From: Pseudoalteromonas rubra | GTDB lineage: Bacteria > Pseudomonadota > Gammaproteobacteria > Enterobacterales > Alteromonadaceae | Assembly (NCBI RefSeq): GCF_005887095.1 | Contig: NZ_PNCI01000027.1 | Coordinates: 1 to 64,000 of the forward strand | DNA: 64,000 nt | Direction: 5' to 3' | In this document: piece after piece, positions 1 through 9,034 of the stretch | Layout of the letters: every line of letters starts with the position of its first letter | Numbering within the stretch: position 1 is the first letter of the stretch | Position numbers and translations under genes: made by a program | The notes under the pieces: generated by a model | The model's database searches: none | Seen by the model: the letters and a program-made list of their open reading frames with translations, nothing else | Told to the model about the DNA's origin: nothing

Positions 1-65
1 CCTCAAAATAGAACACTTAATTTAGCAAATTGGTATCAGATTTCAGCAACTAAATAGTAGGTATA

Positions 66-96
66 AAAAAAGGCCATCACAACGTATGGCCTTTTA
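66..96 (-). terminator. Rho-independent terminator of pgm
   Basis: An inverted repeat with arms AAAGGCCAT / ATGGCCTTT closes on an 8-base loop. Read leftward it is followed by a run of seven T. It sits just past the stop of the leftward phosphoglucomutase gene and matches a classical intrinsic terminator. Confidence 0.8.
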
Positions 97-106
97 TCAC
101 TTAAAG

Positions 107-1744
107 TTAGCGGATCACGCTATCTACCAATGTCTTGGCCGCCTGTTCCAGCTCTGCAAGGTGCGCTTCGCCTTTAAACGACTCAAGATAGATTTTATAA
201 ATGTCTTCGGTGCCTGATGGACGAGCCGCAAACCAACCCGACTCGGTCACTACTTTTAATCCACCAATGGCGGCATTGTTGCCTGGAGCCTCGGTCAGAA
301 TATCTGTGATGGCGTCACCGGCGAGCGTGCTGGCCGTCACATCTTGTGGGCTTAAGGCTTTTAATTTGGCTTTTTGCTCAGGTGATGCCGGTGCATCAAT
401 GCGCTTGTAAACTGGCGTGCCATATTGCGCTTCCAGCTCACGATAATATTGTGACGGCGTCTTACCGGTCACAGCCAGGATCTCCGCAGCCAGCAAGCCC
501 AGAATAAAGCCATCTTTATCTGTATTCCAGACTTCACCGTTGCGGCGCAGGAAAGATGCGCCCGCGCTTTCTTCACCGCCAAATGCCAGCCATTGCTCGC
601 TCAGGCCTTCAACGAACCACTTGAAACCAACCGGTACTTCGTACACTTCGCGCTGGTTGCCTTTAACCACTTTATCTATCATGGCGCTGGATACCAGGGT
701 TTTGCCAATTTTAATCTCACTGCCCCAGTCACGATGCTTAAGCAGGTAGTCTATCGACACGGCCAGGAAGTGATTTGGGTTCATCAGACCGTCTTTAGTG
801 ACAATACCGTGACGATCATAATCGGGATCGTTGCCAATACCGATATCATAATCGTCTTTAATCGCCACCAGATTGGCCATCGCAAATGGAGAAGAGCAGT
901 CCATACGGATTTTGCCGTCTTTATCCAAAGGCATAAAGGCAAAGCGTGGGTCAACTTGCTCATTCACAACCGTAAGGTCTAAGCCATATTGTTTGGCGAT
1001 CACTGGCCAGAAGTTAATACCAGAGCCACCAAGCGGATCGACACCAATACGTATACCCGCTTTCGCAATGGCTTCGAGGTCGACAATGTTAGCCAAATCT
1101 TCCACAAAAGGTGTTATCAAATCGACGTATTTCACAAATCCTGAGCGACTGGCTTTAGCAAATGGGAACAACTCCACTTCAACCAAATCTTCGATTAATA
1201 GTTGATTAGCGCGATCTTCAATCCACTTAGTCACATCAGTATCAGCCGGTCCACCATTCGGGGGATTGTACTTAAAACCACCATCTTCAGGCGGATTATG
1301 TGAAGGTGTCACAACAATGCCATCGGCCAGCTCATGTGGATGAGTCTGGTTGTGGCAAACAATCGCATGGCTGATCACTGGGGTTGGCGTATAATCGTCA
1401 TTTTCCTGAGTCACTACATGGACTTCATTGGCGACCAGTACTTCGATGGCAGAGTTGAACGCCGCTTCCGACAACGCATGAGTGTCTTTACCTAAAAACA
1501 AGGGTCCAAAAATATTGTTGGCTTTCCTATAGTCACAGATAGCCTGGGTGATGGCCAGGATGTGAGACTCGTTAAACTTCACATTATATGAACAGCCTCG
1601 GTGACCTGACGTGCCAAAAGCAACGCACTGCTCCGGGTTTTGCTCCAGATCAGGCTCATTTAGGTAGTAAGCCGATACCAGTTTGGGAATATTAGCCAGT
1701 TGACTTAACGGTGCTGGTTTGCCTGCATTGGGGTGATTTGCCAT
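107..1744 (-). CDS. pgm: Phosphoglucomutase, alpha-D-glucose specific
   Basis: Cytoplasmic enzyme interconverting glucose 1-phosphate and glucose 6-phosphate, linking glycogen and sugar-nucleotide synthesis to glycolysis. The protein is about 545 residues, the usual length for bacterial Pgm. It shows FGTSGHRG near residue 45, the phosphoserine loop [11 protein letters not shown] near 148, the metal loop [10 protein letters not shown] near 305, the sugar-binding GGEESAGA near 395, and the C-terminal phosphate-binding RPSGTED near 510. A GTG lies one codon upstream, but the ATG at 1744 is better placed behind AAGGA. It ends at a strong terminator and lies directly downstream of seqA, so the two are probably co-transcribed, as in many gammaproteobacteria. 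Confidence 0.95.
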   Translation of the reverse strand: MANHPNAGKPAPLSQLANIPKLVSAYYLNEPDLEQNPEQCVAFGTSGHRGCSYNVKFNESHILAITQAICDYRKANNIFGPLFLGKDTHALSEAAFNSAIEVLVANEVHVVTQENDDYTPTPVISHAIVCHNQTHPHELADGIVVTPSHNPPEDGGFKYNPPNGGPADTDVTKWIEDRANQLLIEDLVEVELFPFAKASRSGFVKYVDLITPFVEDLANIVDLEAIAKAGIRIGVDPLGGSGINFWPVIAKQYGLDLTVVNEQVDPRFAFMPLDKDGKIRMDCSSPFAMANLVAIKDDYDIGIGNDPDYDRHGIVTKDGLMNPNHFLAVSIDYLLKHRDWGSEIKIGKTLVSSAMIDKVVKGNQREVYEVPVGFKWFVEGLSEQWLAFGGEESAGASFLRRNGEVWNTDKDGFILGLLAAEILAVTGKTPSQYYRELEAQYGTPVYKRIDAPASPEQKAKLKALSPQDVTASTLAGDAITDILTEAPGNNAAIGGLKVVTESGWFAARPSGTEDIYKIYLESFKGEAHLAELEQAAKTLVDSVIR

Positions 1745-1753
1745 CACATTTCC

Positions 1754-2296
1754 TTATAGGTAGTCTCGGATAGTTTCTGCCTGTTGCGCCGAATAACCAA
1801 GTATGAGCGCAACTTCGTGCAACATCATTTTTTTGCGCGTCGTATTTGAGTTTGTCATAACCCAGTACTGACTGTCTGCAATGTTTTTCGGGTTCGTACT
1901 ACTACCGCTTTCGAGCAGCGCTGCTTTACTGGTCGAAAAATAAATGCGATCTCGCCCTTTAATTTCCAGAACTTTATGGAAATCTACTTTGTGGCTGCGA
2001 TGAAATGCCGCCAGAATAAACAAAAAGCGCCCGACTACGCCTTTTTGCATAGCCAGCTCTTCTTTGTTGAGAATATCAAATACGTTACCTGAAGGCTCAC
2101 TTGAAACCGCTGCTGGCTCTGGCTCGACCTCAGGTTGAGCTGTCGATTCTACTGGCTGTGCGGTTTCCTGAACTGGCTGCGCCACTGAGTTCAGGTTCAA
2201 TAAACGACGCAGGATCTGGGAAGCGCTTTCACCAATACTTTGCGTGTTACTGGCAATGTACTGATATAGCTCGTCATCTATTTCTATTTTTTTCAT
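1754..2296 (-). CDS. seqA: Replication initiation regulator SeqA
   Basis: SeqA binds hemimethylated GATC sites and sequesters newly replicated origin DNA, so that initiation by DnaA happens once per cycle. The 180-residue protein has the expected two parts. The N-terminal oligomerisation segment starts MKKIEIDDELYQYIAS and includes ASQILRRLL. A Gln/Glu/Pro-rich linker covers about residues 38-70. The C-terminal DNA-binding domain covers about 75-180, with VLEIKGRDRIYFS and a TNSNTTRKKM segment that in the family contacts methylated GATC. The linker repeats AQPVE-type units and is a little long. It is divergent from ybfF and upstream of pgm, the usual neighbourhood. Confidence 0.95.
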   Translation of the reverse strand: MKKIEIDDELYQYIASNTQSIGESASQILRRLLNLNSVAQPVQETAQPVESTAQPEVEPEPAAVSSEPSGNVFDILNKEELAMQKGVVGRFLFILAAFHRSHKVDFHKVLEIKGRDRIYFSTSKAALLESGSSTNPKNIADSQYWVMTNSNTTRKKMMLHEVALILGYSAQQAETIRDYL

Positions 2297-2421
2297 GCTT
2301 GTCCTGTCATTTTATACATCTACTGCATCTTCTCGGGATTATATCTAAATTTAACTTATTCCTCTACGGCTATGATTTTGCTTTCAACACTGGCAAACTA
2401 TGCGCCGGATCCGGAGGTATT

Positions 2422-3195
2422 ATGTTGCTTAACTACAAATTATCGGGACAGCCACTGGGCAGTGCCGAGCCCGTTGTGTTACTTCACGGCCTGTTTGGCT
2501 CGCTGGAGAACCTAAATATTATAGCCCGCGCATTGGGCGAGTCTTACGCAGTGATCAATCTTGACTTGCGCAATCATGGCCTGTCGTTCAAAAGTGACGT
2601 GATGGATTATCCAAGTATGGCCCAGGACGTGCTGACCTTACTGGAGCATCTTAAAATAGAAAAAGCACACCTGGTTGGCCATTCAATGGGTGGAAAAGTC
2701 GCCATGCAAGTGGCTATGCTGGATGAAAGTAAAATCCACAAGCTGGTTGTGCTGGACATAGCCCCAGTGAATTATCACCCACGCCATGACAGTATTATCC
2801 AGGCATTAAACGCTGTTGCTTCTGCACAGGTAACTAGCCGCACTGAAGCCGACACAATAATGAAGGCCTTTATAGACGAACAAGGCGTCCGCGGCTTTTT
2901 GCTCAAAAGCCTGGCAAAAGGCGAACATGGTGAATTCAACTGGCGCTTTAACCTGGCTGTCATAGAGGCCAACTATGATAAGATCATCTCAAATATAAAT
3001 ACAACTCATTCTTGTTTGTGTGATACCCTGTTCCTGAAAGGAAACAACTCAGATTATATTCTGGCAGAACATAAAGACGCCATCATGCAAGCCTTTAGCA
3101 ATGCCAGAGCAAAAATCATCCAGGGTGCCGGACATTGGCTGCACGCAGAGAAACCGCAAGCCGTCAATCGTTCAATTATTGATTTTATTCAATAA
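2422..3195 (+). CDS. ybfF: Alpha/beta-fold hydrolase, YbfF type esterase
   Basis: Small cytoplasmic serine hydrolase of about 257 residues; E. coli YbfF acts on acyl-CoA and simple esters, but the physiological substrate here is unknown. The ATG at 2422 sits behind a perfect GGAGGT box. The frame is open further upstream, but that part overlaps the seqA gene and its promoter region. Visible motifs are the oxyanion region LLHGLFGS, the nucleophile elbow VGHSMGG near residue 95, and the catalytic His in GAGHWLHAEKP near residue 240. It is divergent from seqA and leads a rightward run to fur. Confidence 0.9.
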   Translation: MLLNYKLSGQPLGSAEPVVLLHGLFGSLENLNIIARALGESYAVINLDLRNHGLSFKSDVMDYPSMAQDVLTLLEHLKIEKAHLVGHSMGGKVAMQVAMLDESKIHKLVVLDIAPVNYHPRHDSIIQALNAVASAQVTSRTEADTIMKAFIDEQGVRGFLLKSLAKGEHGEFNWRFNLAVIEANYDKIISNINTTHSCLCDTLFLKGNNSDYILAEHKDAIMQAFSNARAKIIQGAGHWLHAEKPQAVNRSIIDFIQ

Positions 3196-3281
3196 TTACC
3201 CCAGTTTTTTCTCAGCAAACTTAATTTATCGGTAACAGGTATGGTATAGTAGCCGCCGTTTATATTTTGAGTAGTGCAAAG

Positions 3282-3503
3282 ATGATCAACGAATTTATGA
3301 ATGAGTTTGAAACCATTGGTCTTTACTTTGCTCTCGCCGGGATTTTCTTCTTTATAGGTATGGCCATTCAGGACGTCCTAAAGAAAGGAGACGTGCCCAA
3401 GTTTGGTCGATACATTGTCTGGTTAGTGCTATTTTTAGGGTGCTCAGGCTTTATCGCCAAGGGCCTGATACAAGTATTTTGGCAAGGTGCGGGTGTTGGT
3501 TAA
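3282..3503 (+). CDS. DUF2788 small membrane protein
   Basis: A 73-residue protein with two hydrophobic segments, around residues 10-28 and 46-64, separated by a charged loop (IQDVLKKGDVPKFGRY). Length, topology and position between ybfF and ybfE match the DUF2788 family of Vibrionales and Alteromonadales, whose function is unknown. An in-frame TTG 15 bases upstream is possible, but the ATG is preferred. Its stop codon overlaps the start of the next gene (TAATG), suggesting translational coupling. Confidence 0.8.
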   Translation: MINEFMNEFETIGLYFALAGIFFFIGMAIQDVLKKGDVPKFGRYIVWLVLFLGCSGFIAKGLIQVFWQGAGVG

Positions 3504-3781
3504 TGGCCAAGTCTGAATTAGATAGAACCACTATCGACTTGTTTGAAAATGAAAAGCGCCCTGGTCGGCCAAAGACAAATCCTCTCCCCAGAGAGATGCA
3601 GCTAAAGATCAACAAGCGCAATCAGATTAAAAGAGACAGAGCAAGAGGGTTAAAGCGCGTCGAGTTTAAAATTTCCTCTGAGCTATATCAGGCATTGAGC
3701 GATATGGCCGAAGAGCAAAACATCAGTCGTAGCGCGCTGATAGAAACCATTTTGCAAGAAAAATTAGCGATTAATAGATAA
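3503..3781 (+). CDS. ybfE: YbfE-like small DNA-binding protein
   Basis: A 92-residue basic protein. Its N-terminus has the GRPKTNPLPREMQ motif typical of YbfE, followed by a Lys/Arg-rich stretch. The C-terminus (KRVEFKISSELYQALSDMAE, then ISRSALIETIL) has ribbon-helix-helix character. In E. coli YbfE is listed as LexA-regulated; no clear CTGT-N8-ACAG box was found just upstream here, and the overlap with the preceding gene suggests shared transcription. Role unknown. Confidence 0.85.
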   Translation: MAKSELDRTTIDLFENEKRPGRPKTNPLPREMQLKINKRNQIKRDRARGLKRVEFKISSELYQALSDMAEEQNISRSALIETILQEKLAINR

Positions 3782-3795
3782 AAGGTAAGTAGTTA

Positions 3796-4323
3796 ATGGC
3801 AAGCGTAGGTATTTTTTTCGGCAGTGACACGGGTAACACCGAACACGTTGCAAAAATGATCCAAAAAGAATTGGGCAAAAAATTAGTCGACGTAAAAGAC
3901 ATTGCCAAGAGCAGCAAAGCAGATATCGAAGAGTTTGACTTGATTCTTTTTGGTATCCCTACTTGGTACTACGGTGAAGCACAGTGCGACTGGGATGACT
4001 TTTTCCCTGAGCTGGAAGAAATCAATTTTGAAGGCAAGCTGGTCGCAATCTTCGGTTGCGGTGACCAGGAAGACTATGCTGAGTATTTCCTCGATGCAAT
4101 GGGCATGGTCAACGACATCGTCACTGAACGTGGCGCAATCGTGATCGGCAACTGGTCGACCGAAGGCTACGACTTCGAAGCCTCTAAAGCCCTGGTTGAC
4201 GACGGTCACTTTGTTGGTCTGGGAATTGACGAAGACCGTCAGCCTGAATTGACAGAAGAACGTGTTAAAAAGTGGTCTGCTCAGGTATATGAAGAAATGT
4301 GCCTAAGCGAGCTGGAAGACTAA
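3796..4323 (+). CDS. fldA: Flavodoxin I (long chain)
   Basis: FMN-binding electron carrier, 175 residues, the usual long-chain length. The phosphate-binding loop GSDTGNTE is at residues 9-16. FMN-stacking residues lie in PTWYYGEAQCDWD near 55-67 and in GCGDQEDYAEYF near 88-100. It is strongly acidic, as expected. It lies immediately upstream of fur, the same arrangement as in E. coli, where iron and oxidative stress control this pair. RBS AAGGT lies about 10 bases upstream of the ATG. Confidence 0.96.
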   Translation: MASVGIFFGSDTGNTEHVAKMIQKELGKKLVDVKDIAKSSKADIEEFDLILFGIPTWYYGEAQCDWDDFFPELEEINFEGKLVAIFGCGDQEDYAEYFLDAMGMVNDIVTERGAIVIGNWSTEGYDFEASKALVDDGHFVGLGIDEDRQPELTEERVKKWSAQVYEEMCLSELED

Positions 4324-4423
4324 CGACCCCTGGCCGGGTTAGTTATCCAAAGCACACTATTTTTAAGTCTGTGTCGTGCTAGACTTAAGTAGTAACTGAA
4401 ATTAGACAAATTGAGACAGATTA

Positions 4424-4870
4424 ATGACTGATCACAACTTAGAGCTAAAAAAAGCGGGTTTAAAGGTTACCCTGCCACGTATTAAGATCTTAGAGATCTT
4501 GCAGTGTCCTGATAACCAGCACATCAGTGCCGAAGACGTATACAAAATCCTGCTGGACAAGGGCGAAGAAATCGGTCTTGCAACCGTTTATCGCGTATTA
4601 AACCAGTTTGACGACGCAGGCATTGTGACCCGTCACCACTTTGAAGGTGGTAAGTCTGTATTTGAATTGTCAGGCAGTACACACCATGACCATCTGGTAT
4701 GTCTTAAGTGTGGTAAAGTCATCGAATTTGAAGACGAGCTTATCGAACGTCGTCAGGAAGAAATTGCCAAAGAGAATGGCATTAAGCTGACCAACCACTC
4801 GCTGTATTTATATGGTGAGTGTAACGATGAAGAAGCGTGTAAAAACTATGGCGATGAAAACGGTAACTAA
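4424..4870 (+). CDS. fur: Ferric uptake regulator Fur
   Basis: Iron-responsive repressor, 148 residues. The N-terminal winged helix covers about residues 1-82 (KAGLKVTLPRIKILEIL, then LATVYRVLNQFDDAGIV). The C-terminal dimerisation and metal domain has the His cluster THHDHLVC, the structural zinc pair CLKCG, and a further Cys pair in ECNDEEAC. Expected to repress iron-uptake genes when loaded with Fe(II). The start is fixed by the conserved MTDHNLELKKAGL N-terminus; the RBS is weak. An intrinsic terminator follows. Confidence 0.97.
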   Translation: MTDHNLELKKAGLKVTLPRIKILEILQCPDNQHISAEDVYKILLDKGEEIGLATVYRVLNQFDDAGIVTRHHFEGGKSVFELSGSTHHDHLVCLKCGKVIEFEDELIERRQEEIAKENGIKLTNHSLYLYGECNDEEACKNYGDENGN

Positions 4871-4895
4871 GCTTACTTAGTCGCAATTTCATTAG

Positions 4896-4922
4896 AAAGG
4901 CCGACAATAGTCGGCCTTTTTT
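4896..4922 (+). terminator. Rho-independent terminator of fur
   Basis: Arms AAAGGCCGAC / GTCGGCCTTT around a short AATA loop, followed by T residues, 25 bases past the fur stop. Confidence 0.88.
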
Positions 4923-5118
4923 GTGTATTAGCTCCACATAAGAGCAATAGGGTTGAGGTTCCAATCTACTTTAGAATAAGGTAACAAGGCACTAGTAGAA
5001 GCTCACTTTTCGCAATTATACTCCTGGCACGGAGCAAAATAATATTGCGAACTTCAACGGGTCTTTCTTAATGTCTGACTCACCGTCCATTGTGTAGATC
5101 CGAAATATCGCAGTAGAG

Positions 5119-8100
5119 TTATTCAATTCCCAGTGAAATCAGTATATCTTCTGGACTAAAGTGAGCTGAACTCTCTGTTTTTACAACATTGAGATTCACA
5201 TCGTAAAAATTACTTACCACTTCTAGCTTAGCTGAATCTCTCATTGAACTCAGATCAATTGCATTTATATAGTCTGAAACTCTGGACATACTATCAAAAT
5301 ATGGATAGTACATAGGAATATAGTTGATATAGCTGCTTAATATCTTCTGATGTTTCATCTGGGCCCACCCCTCTAAAGGCGTAAAAAGTTCACTTGCTGG
5401 CTGATAATCTATATCACCGCTAATGAATCTTGAATAGCTATCACCAAATGAAAACCCTTCAACTGTATTTTCCAGCCGACTAATAAACAGGCTCTCATCA
5501 TTAACGATATCTGTATACTCTATAAGCTTAATTAAAAAATCTACACTCACTGCAGCATGTGCTATATCTTCGTAAAGGGTGCTAACAGTTGGAGCTCGGC
5601 TTGGAAGATTCTTACTGATACCACTAGACTCGGACCAACCATTATAAAAATATGCTGGCCAGTACTGCCAAAGTACTCTGCCATCGTTTGTAAAGTTTAC
5701 TTCATTTAAAAATCTCGTTGCTAGCAACTTCAACCTATTGAAGTACCTTTCCTCGTTAGTCAATTGATACAAGTATAGTAATGACAGACCATACTTATTT
5801 TGGAAGTTGTTAGGGGCCCATAAACCATCTAGCGCATAAGGTATACCATAAGCAATTCTGTAATGTTCTCCGTCAAACTCATTATCGTAGTAATCGTAAG
5901 CACTTGCGGCGAGTTCAATTACTTTCGCTCTAGTCGCTGGCTCAATCGGCATATATCTCACTGCATAAAGCATTGCATGAAGAATAGTTGCATCATCGAT
6001 AAGCAGGTTAATAGGTGATGACTTGTCAATTGAGTACTTTGTCGTCGCCCACAAATGTGGGGCCTGCCCGAAAGGAACAAAACCTTGATGTTGATTCGTC
6101 ACAGACAAAAGGTTATTTATCGTATTTTCAACTTGACTTAAAAAGAAGTCAGAACGAGTTACTCGAAATATGTCTACAAGCCCAGTTAGTCTATAAGATT
6201 GATTCCAACTCAGCCTGCCTAATTTATTGTCCCCGATGGAAAAAGGTTCACCAATTTGCGAATACTTGTACAGGTTTGTCGAATAAAAGAATAATTTTAA
6301 GTTGGTATCTCCACTTAGCTCTTGGACAATAAGATGCCCGTTTTCCTCCACACTGAAGAAAGAGCTGAGCTCAGGGTTAGATAGCAGTGTTAAGTTTCTA
6401 GTATTAATATCAAAACTGTACACTGATAGCTTGTTATTAGCATCGCCATGTAGCTGGATTACTAACTTATCCTCTCCGAGCGGCTTCATCTTCTGAGGAA
6501 TACCGGGTAAATGTATGGTCTCTAGTGACTTCAAATTCAGGTCATAGATAGCTAGTGTATGCCTGTTGCTTTGGTAATCCGAGTTTGTGAAATAGAGCTT
6601 TTCACCAACAATATTCAAGTGTCTGTTCAATCCGAGTGGTTGATTGGGTATGTTAGTGTTATTTATAAACACTTTGGAGGATGACACACTGTTACTTGAC
6701 TCAAGGTGAGCAAAATTCCCATGTTCATCTACTGCTGGAGAGAAAACTAGCGAGTCTGTGAACGTGACCCTCTCCTCTTCTCCGTTCAGTTGATTAACTT
6801 TAAAAAGTTCGAAGCTTTTCCCCTTCACAGCCTTAGTATAGACAAAGTATTTCTGGTCTTTTGAAATCGAGTATTCATTGACACCTTTTATCTTTGTATC
6901 TTTATAACTAAAGTAACCATCATGCGCATCATAGATAACACCAAAATCTAAAGATATATTTTTTTCTTTAGTAATGCTGACATCATCTACATAAACCACA
7001 CCATTTAACGCCTCACGATCTTGCGGATAAAACCTTAACGCTACCGTATTACCTAACTCGCTTGGAGATGTGAAATTAAAATGAAATCTTTTCCATTCTT
7101 CTCCCTTTCCGATAGTCAAAGAGCCCAATGTCACTCCCTCGGTAAAGTCATATATTGAAGCCCTCAGACTTGTTTCTGGATTGGTTTTAGCCAAAAAAGA
7201 TACCTGGTATTTTTTATTCACCTCAGGGTAAACAATATTTTGTTGAACTACTTGCCAAGAGTTACTTGTTTTTATACTGAGAACATTATTCTCAGCATTA
7301 GCCGTCGCTTCTGAAGACTGCCACCTCATCCAGGGAGACAAATCATATTTGCTTTTATCAAATCCCGCATTTCCAATCAAACTATCTTTTTTAATGATAT
7401 TAAAGTTATCAAAGTATATAACTCCATTTTCATTTTTTCTATCCAAAGGGAATATTCTGAAATACAGCCTTTCGAACTTATTTTTAACATCTAGATACAG
7501 GTTGTAATTTCTCCACGGCTCATTACTTCCAATAATAATTTCAGATAATACTTCTCCACTTGTAAAATCCTCAACCATCACTCTCATTCTGGTGTTTTCA
7601 TTTGTCTTAGCTTCGAAGGAAATCTCATATTGACCAAGTCTATCAAAATTTAACTTGGTTTGAACAACCTGCCAGGAATCATTTGTATTTATTTGCAAAG
7701 AATTGTTTTTTATATAAGCCGTACTCTCTGTAGATTGCCATCTTTCCCACCTACTATTCAGCTTACTTGAATCAAACCTATCAGCAAATATATACGGCTG
7801 CTCTATAGCTATTTTATCTACTTTCTCAACTGAAATACTATCAATACTAACTTCCCCTTCAACTTCAAGCCGATCCTGTGGGAAGATTCTTAGCACCGGA
7901 GAGCTTTGAAGCGAGTTCACTTGGAAATACTCAGAAAAACTTTCCCACTGCTGGTCAAGAGAAACCACCTTACTATATAAAATTTCTTTACTTTTATTGT
8001 CTTCGATTAATATTCTAAGCCTAGAGTTTTTCTCACTTTTTGCTACAAACGTTATTAAATAATTTCCATTATCAAATTCTTGCAATGGCCTCTGAACAAC

Positions 8101-8313
8101 TTGCCAGCTGTTATTCGTCTTAATGTTCAATACACTATTTTCAATAAAAGCAGTTTGTTTTGTAGACTGCCATCTAACCCAAGGAAGTTGCAAAGAAGAG
8201 TCATCGAAATGCTCAGACAGTAAAAGACTGTCTTGACCAAAGGCGTCCCCCCATTTTAAAAGGGCCAGAATTAATAACAGTGAGCACATAACTGAAAAGT
8301 TGTTTTTTGTCAT
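5119..8313 (-). CDS. Large secreted protein: three jelly-roll-like repeats, beta-propeller-like middle, helical-toroid C-terminus
   Basis: Exported 1064-residue protein of unknown function. A signal peptide (about residues 1-26, ending DAFGQ) is followed by three tandem repeats of about 140 residues (roughly 30-170, 173-312, 315-455). Each opens with W-x-R-W-Q-S and carries SWQVVQ and an R-x-x-P-x-D-R signature, resembling CBM4/9-like carbohydrate-binding modules. Residues about 460-720 look like WD/TolB-type beta-strands. The C-terminal 340 residues (HLWATTKYSIDKSSP, ALDGLWAPNNFQNKYGLSLLYLY, then ESSGISKNLPSRAPT) resemble the alpha/alpha toroid folds of uronyl epimerases and polysaccharide lyases. 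This suggests polysaccharide binding and modification, but no catalytic residue is proven. It is much more AT-rich than its neighbours and stands alone, which hints at horizontal acquisition. Confidence 0.75.
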   Translation of the reverse strand: MTKNNFSVMCSLLLILALLKWGDAFGQDSLLLSEHFDDSSLQLPWVRWQSTKQTAFIENSVLNIKTNNSWQVVQRPLQEFDNGNYLITFVAKSEKNSRLRILIEDNKSKEILYSKVVSLDQQWESFSEYFQVNSLQSSPVLRIFPQDRLEVEGEVSIDSISVEKVDKIAIEQPYIFADRFDSSKLNSRWERWQSTESTAYIKNNSLQINTNDSWQVVQTKLNFDRLGQYEISFEAKTNENTRMRVMVEDFTSGEVLSEIIIGSNEPWRNYNLYLDVKNKFERLYFRIFPLDRKNENGVIYFDNFNIIKKDSLIGNAGFDKSKYDLSPWMRWQSSEATANAENNVLSIKTSNSWQVVQQNIVYPEVNKKYQVSFLAKTNPETSLRASIYDFTEGVTLGSLTIGKGEEWKRFHFNFTSPSELGNTVALRFYPQDREALNGVVYVDDVSITKEKNISLDFGVIYDAHDGYFSYKDTKIKGVNEYSISKDQKYFVYTKAVKGKSFELFKVNQLNGEEERVTFTDSLVFSPAVDEHGNFAHLESSNSVSSSKVFINNTNIPNQPLGLNRHLNIVGEKLYFTNSDYQSNRHTLAIYDLNLKSLETIHLPGIPQKMKPLGEDKLVIQLHGDANNKLSVYSFDINTRNLTLLSNPELSSFFSVEENGHLIVQELSGDTNLKLFFYSTNLYKYSQIGEPFSIGDNKLGRLSWNQSYRLTGLVDIFRVTRSDFFLSQVENTINNLLSVTNQHQGFVPFGQAPHLWATTKYSIDKSSPINLLIDDATILHAMLYAVRYMPIEPATRAKVIELAASAYDYYDNEFDGEHYRIAYGIPYALDGLWAPNNFQNKYGLSLLYLYQLTNEERYFNRLKLLATRFLNEVNFTNDGRVLWQYWPAYFYNGWSESSGISKNLPSRAPTVSTLYEDIAHAAVSVDFLIKLIEYTDIVNDESLFISRLENTVEGFSFGDSYSRFISGDIDYQPASELFTPLEGWAQMKHQKILSSYINYIPMYYPYFDSMSRVSDYINAIDLSSMRDSAKLEVVSNFYDVNLNVVKTESSAHFSPEDILISLGIE

Positions 8314-8534
8314 GATAAGAGTCGCATTTATAATGGTTTCCCAAAAATAAAAAAATTATTAAGATGGAAAAAATCTTTAATAAAACTTATGTTAGTATTA
8401 TAGCTATCTGACTATATAATAGCGCTTTAGCCTCTCAGTGATCAAGCTTCCCGTAATGACACTTATTGATGCAGGAGAGAATAATGATAAAATCAAGCCT
8501 CATCGAGAAAATGTATCAAAAGAGCTTGAAGGTG

Positions 8535-8714
8535 GGCCTTGTTGAACAAATCCAGTTAGCTTAGGCGACACCGCGATTTCAGCTGCTTTTCTGATACCCA
8601 GGCATCCCCCCCAGCCGCTCTATTGAGTACTTTCACTTTGTGCTGATTGAATCCACGACTGAACAGCTTTTCACCCCTTAGCTGTTTATACCAGTACATT
8701 GCTGTTTCAAACAT
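8535..8714 (-). mobile_element. Decayed end of an IS5-family (IS903-like) insertion sequence
   Basis: The sequence GGCCTTGTTGAACAAATC at 8535-8552 closely resembles the terminal inverted repeat of IS903-type elements. Just inside it, on the minus strand (stop at 8579-8581), a fragment reads FETAMYWYKQLRGEKL, then SRGFNQHKVKVLNRAAGGMP, matching the C-terminus of IS5-family DDE transposases (ETAMYR..., ...GMP). The expected MT-x-L-GMP segment is altered, and no further transposase sequence or second inverted repeat could be followed past about 8714. It is a fossil, not an active element. Confidence 0.7.
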
Positions 8715-8991
8715 TGAACACGAATGTTAGTTCGCACAGGTGCAAATTATCAAATGAATTAGGAAACTACGCTCCTTCGATTTAACAGCATGCAAGATTT
8801 TACAACTGCTAGGTATGACAACTCTGACCCCTATCTATAACCACTTGATGAAAAAATTTTGTCGTCCAAAGCTTGAAAGAACCGCATTAAACCAACCTGC
8901 CAAGTTTGTATAGAAATGCTAGAATCGGCGCTGCGAAAGCATGTACAAAGCCCCAAGAGAATGATGCTAAATAAAGTAGATTTTTGATTAG

Positions 8992-9015
8992 ATTAGCCGA
9001 CAAAAGTCGGCTAAT
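8992..9015 (-). terminator. Hairpin downstream of the alkaline phosphatase gene
   Basis: Perfect arms ATTAGCCGAC / GTCGGCTAAT on a four-base loop (AAAA), 20 bases past the phosphatase stop. The T-run on the leftward strand is poor, so termination may be weak. Confidence 0.55.
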
Positions 9016-9034
9016 TTGTCAGTCTGATATACTA

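Larger units (their letters stand above)
8314..9034. other. Intergenic region, AT-rich, with IS debris
   Basis: About 720 bases without an intact gene. The first 120 bases are very AT-rich and probably hold the promoter of the leftward 1064-residue protein. The middle carries the IS5-type remnant and the end carries a hairpin. Nothing else recognisable was seen between about 8720 and 8985. Confidence 0.6.

Noticed and set aside
2101..2421. Long N-terminal extension of the YbfF hydrolase frame
   Set aside because: It overlaps the seqA coding region on the other strand; the ATG at 2422 sits behind a perfect GGAGGT.
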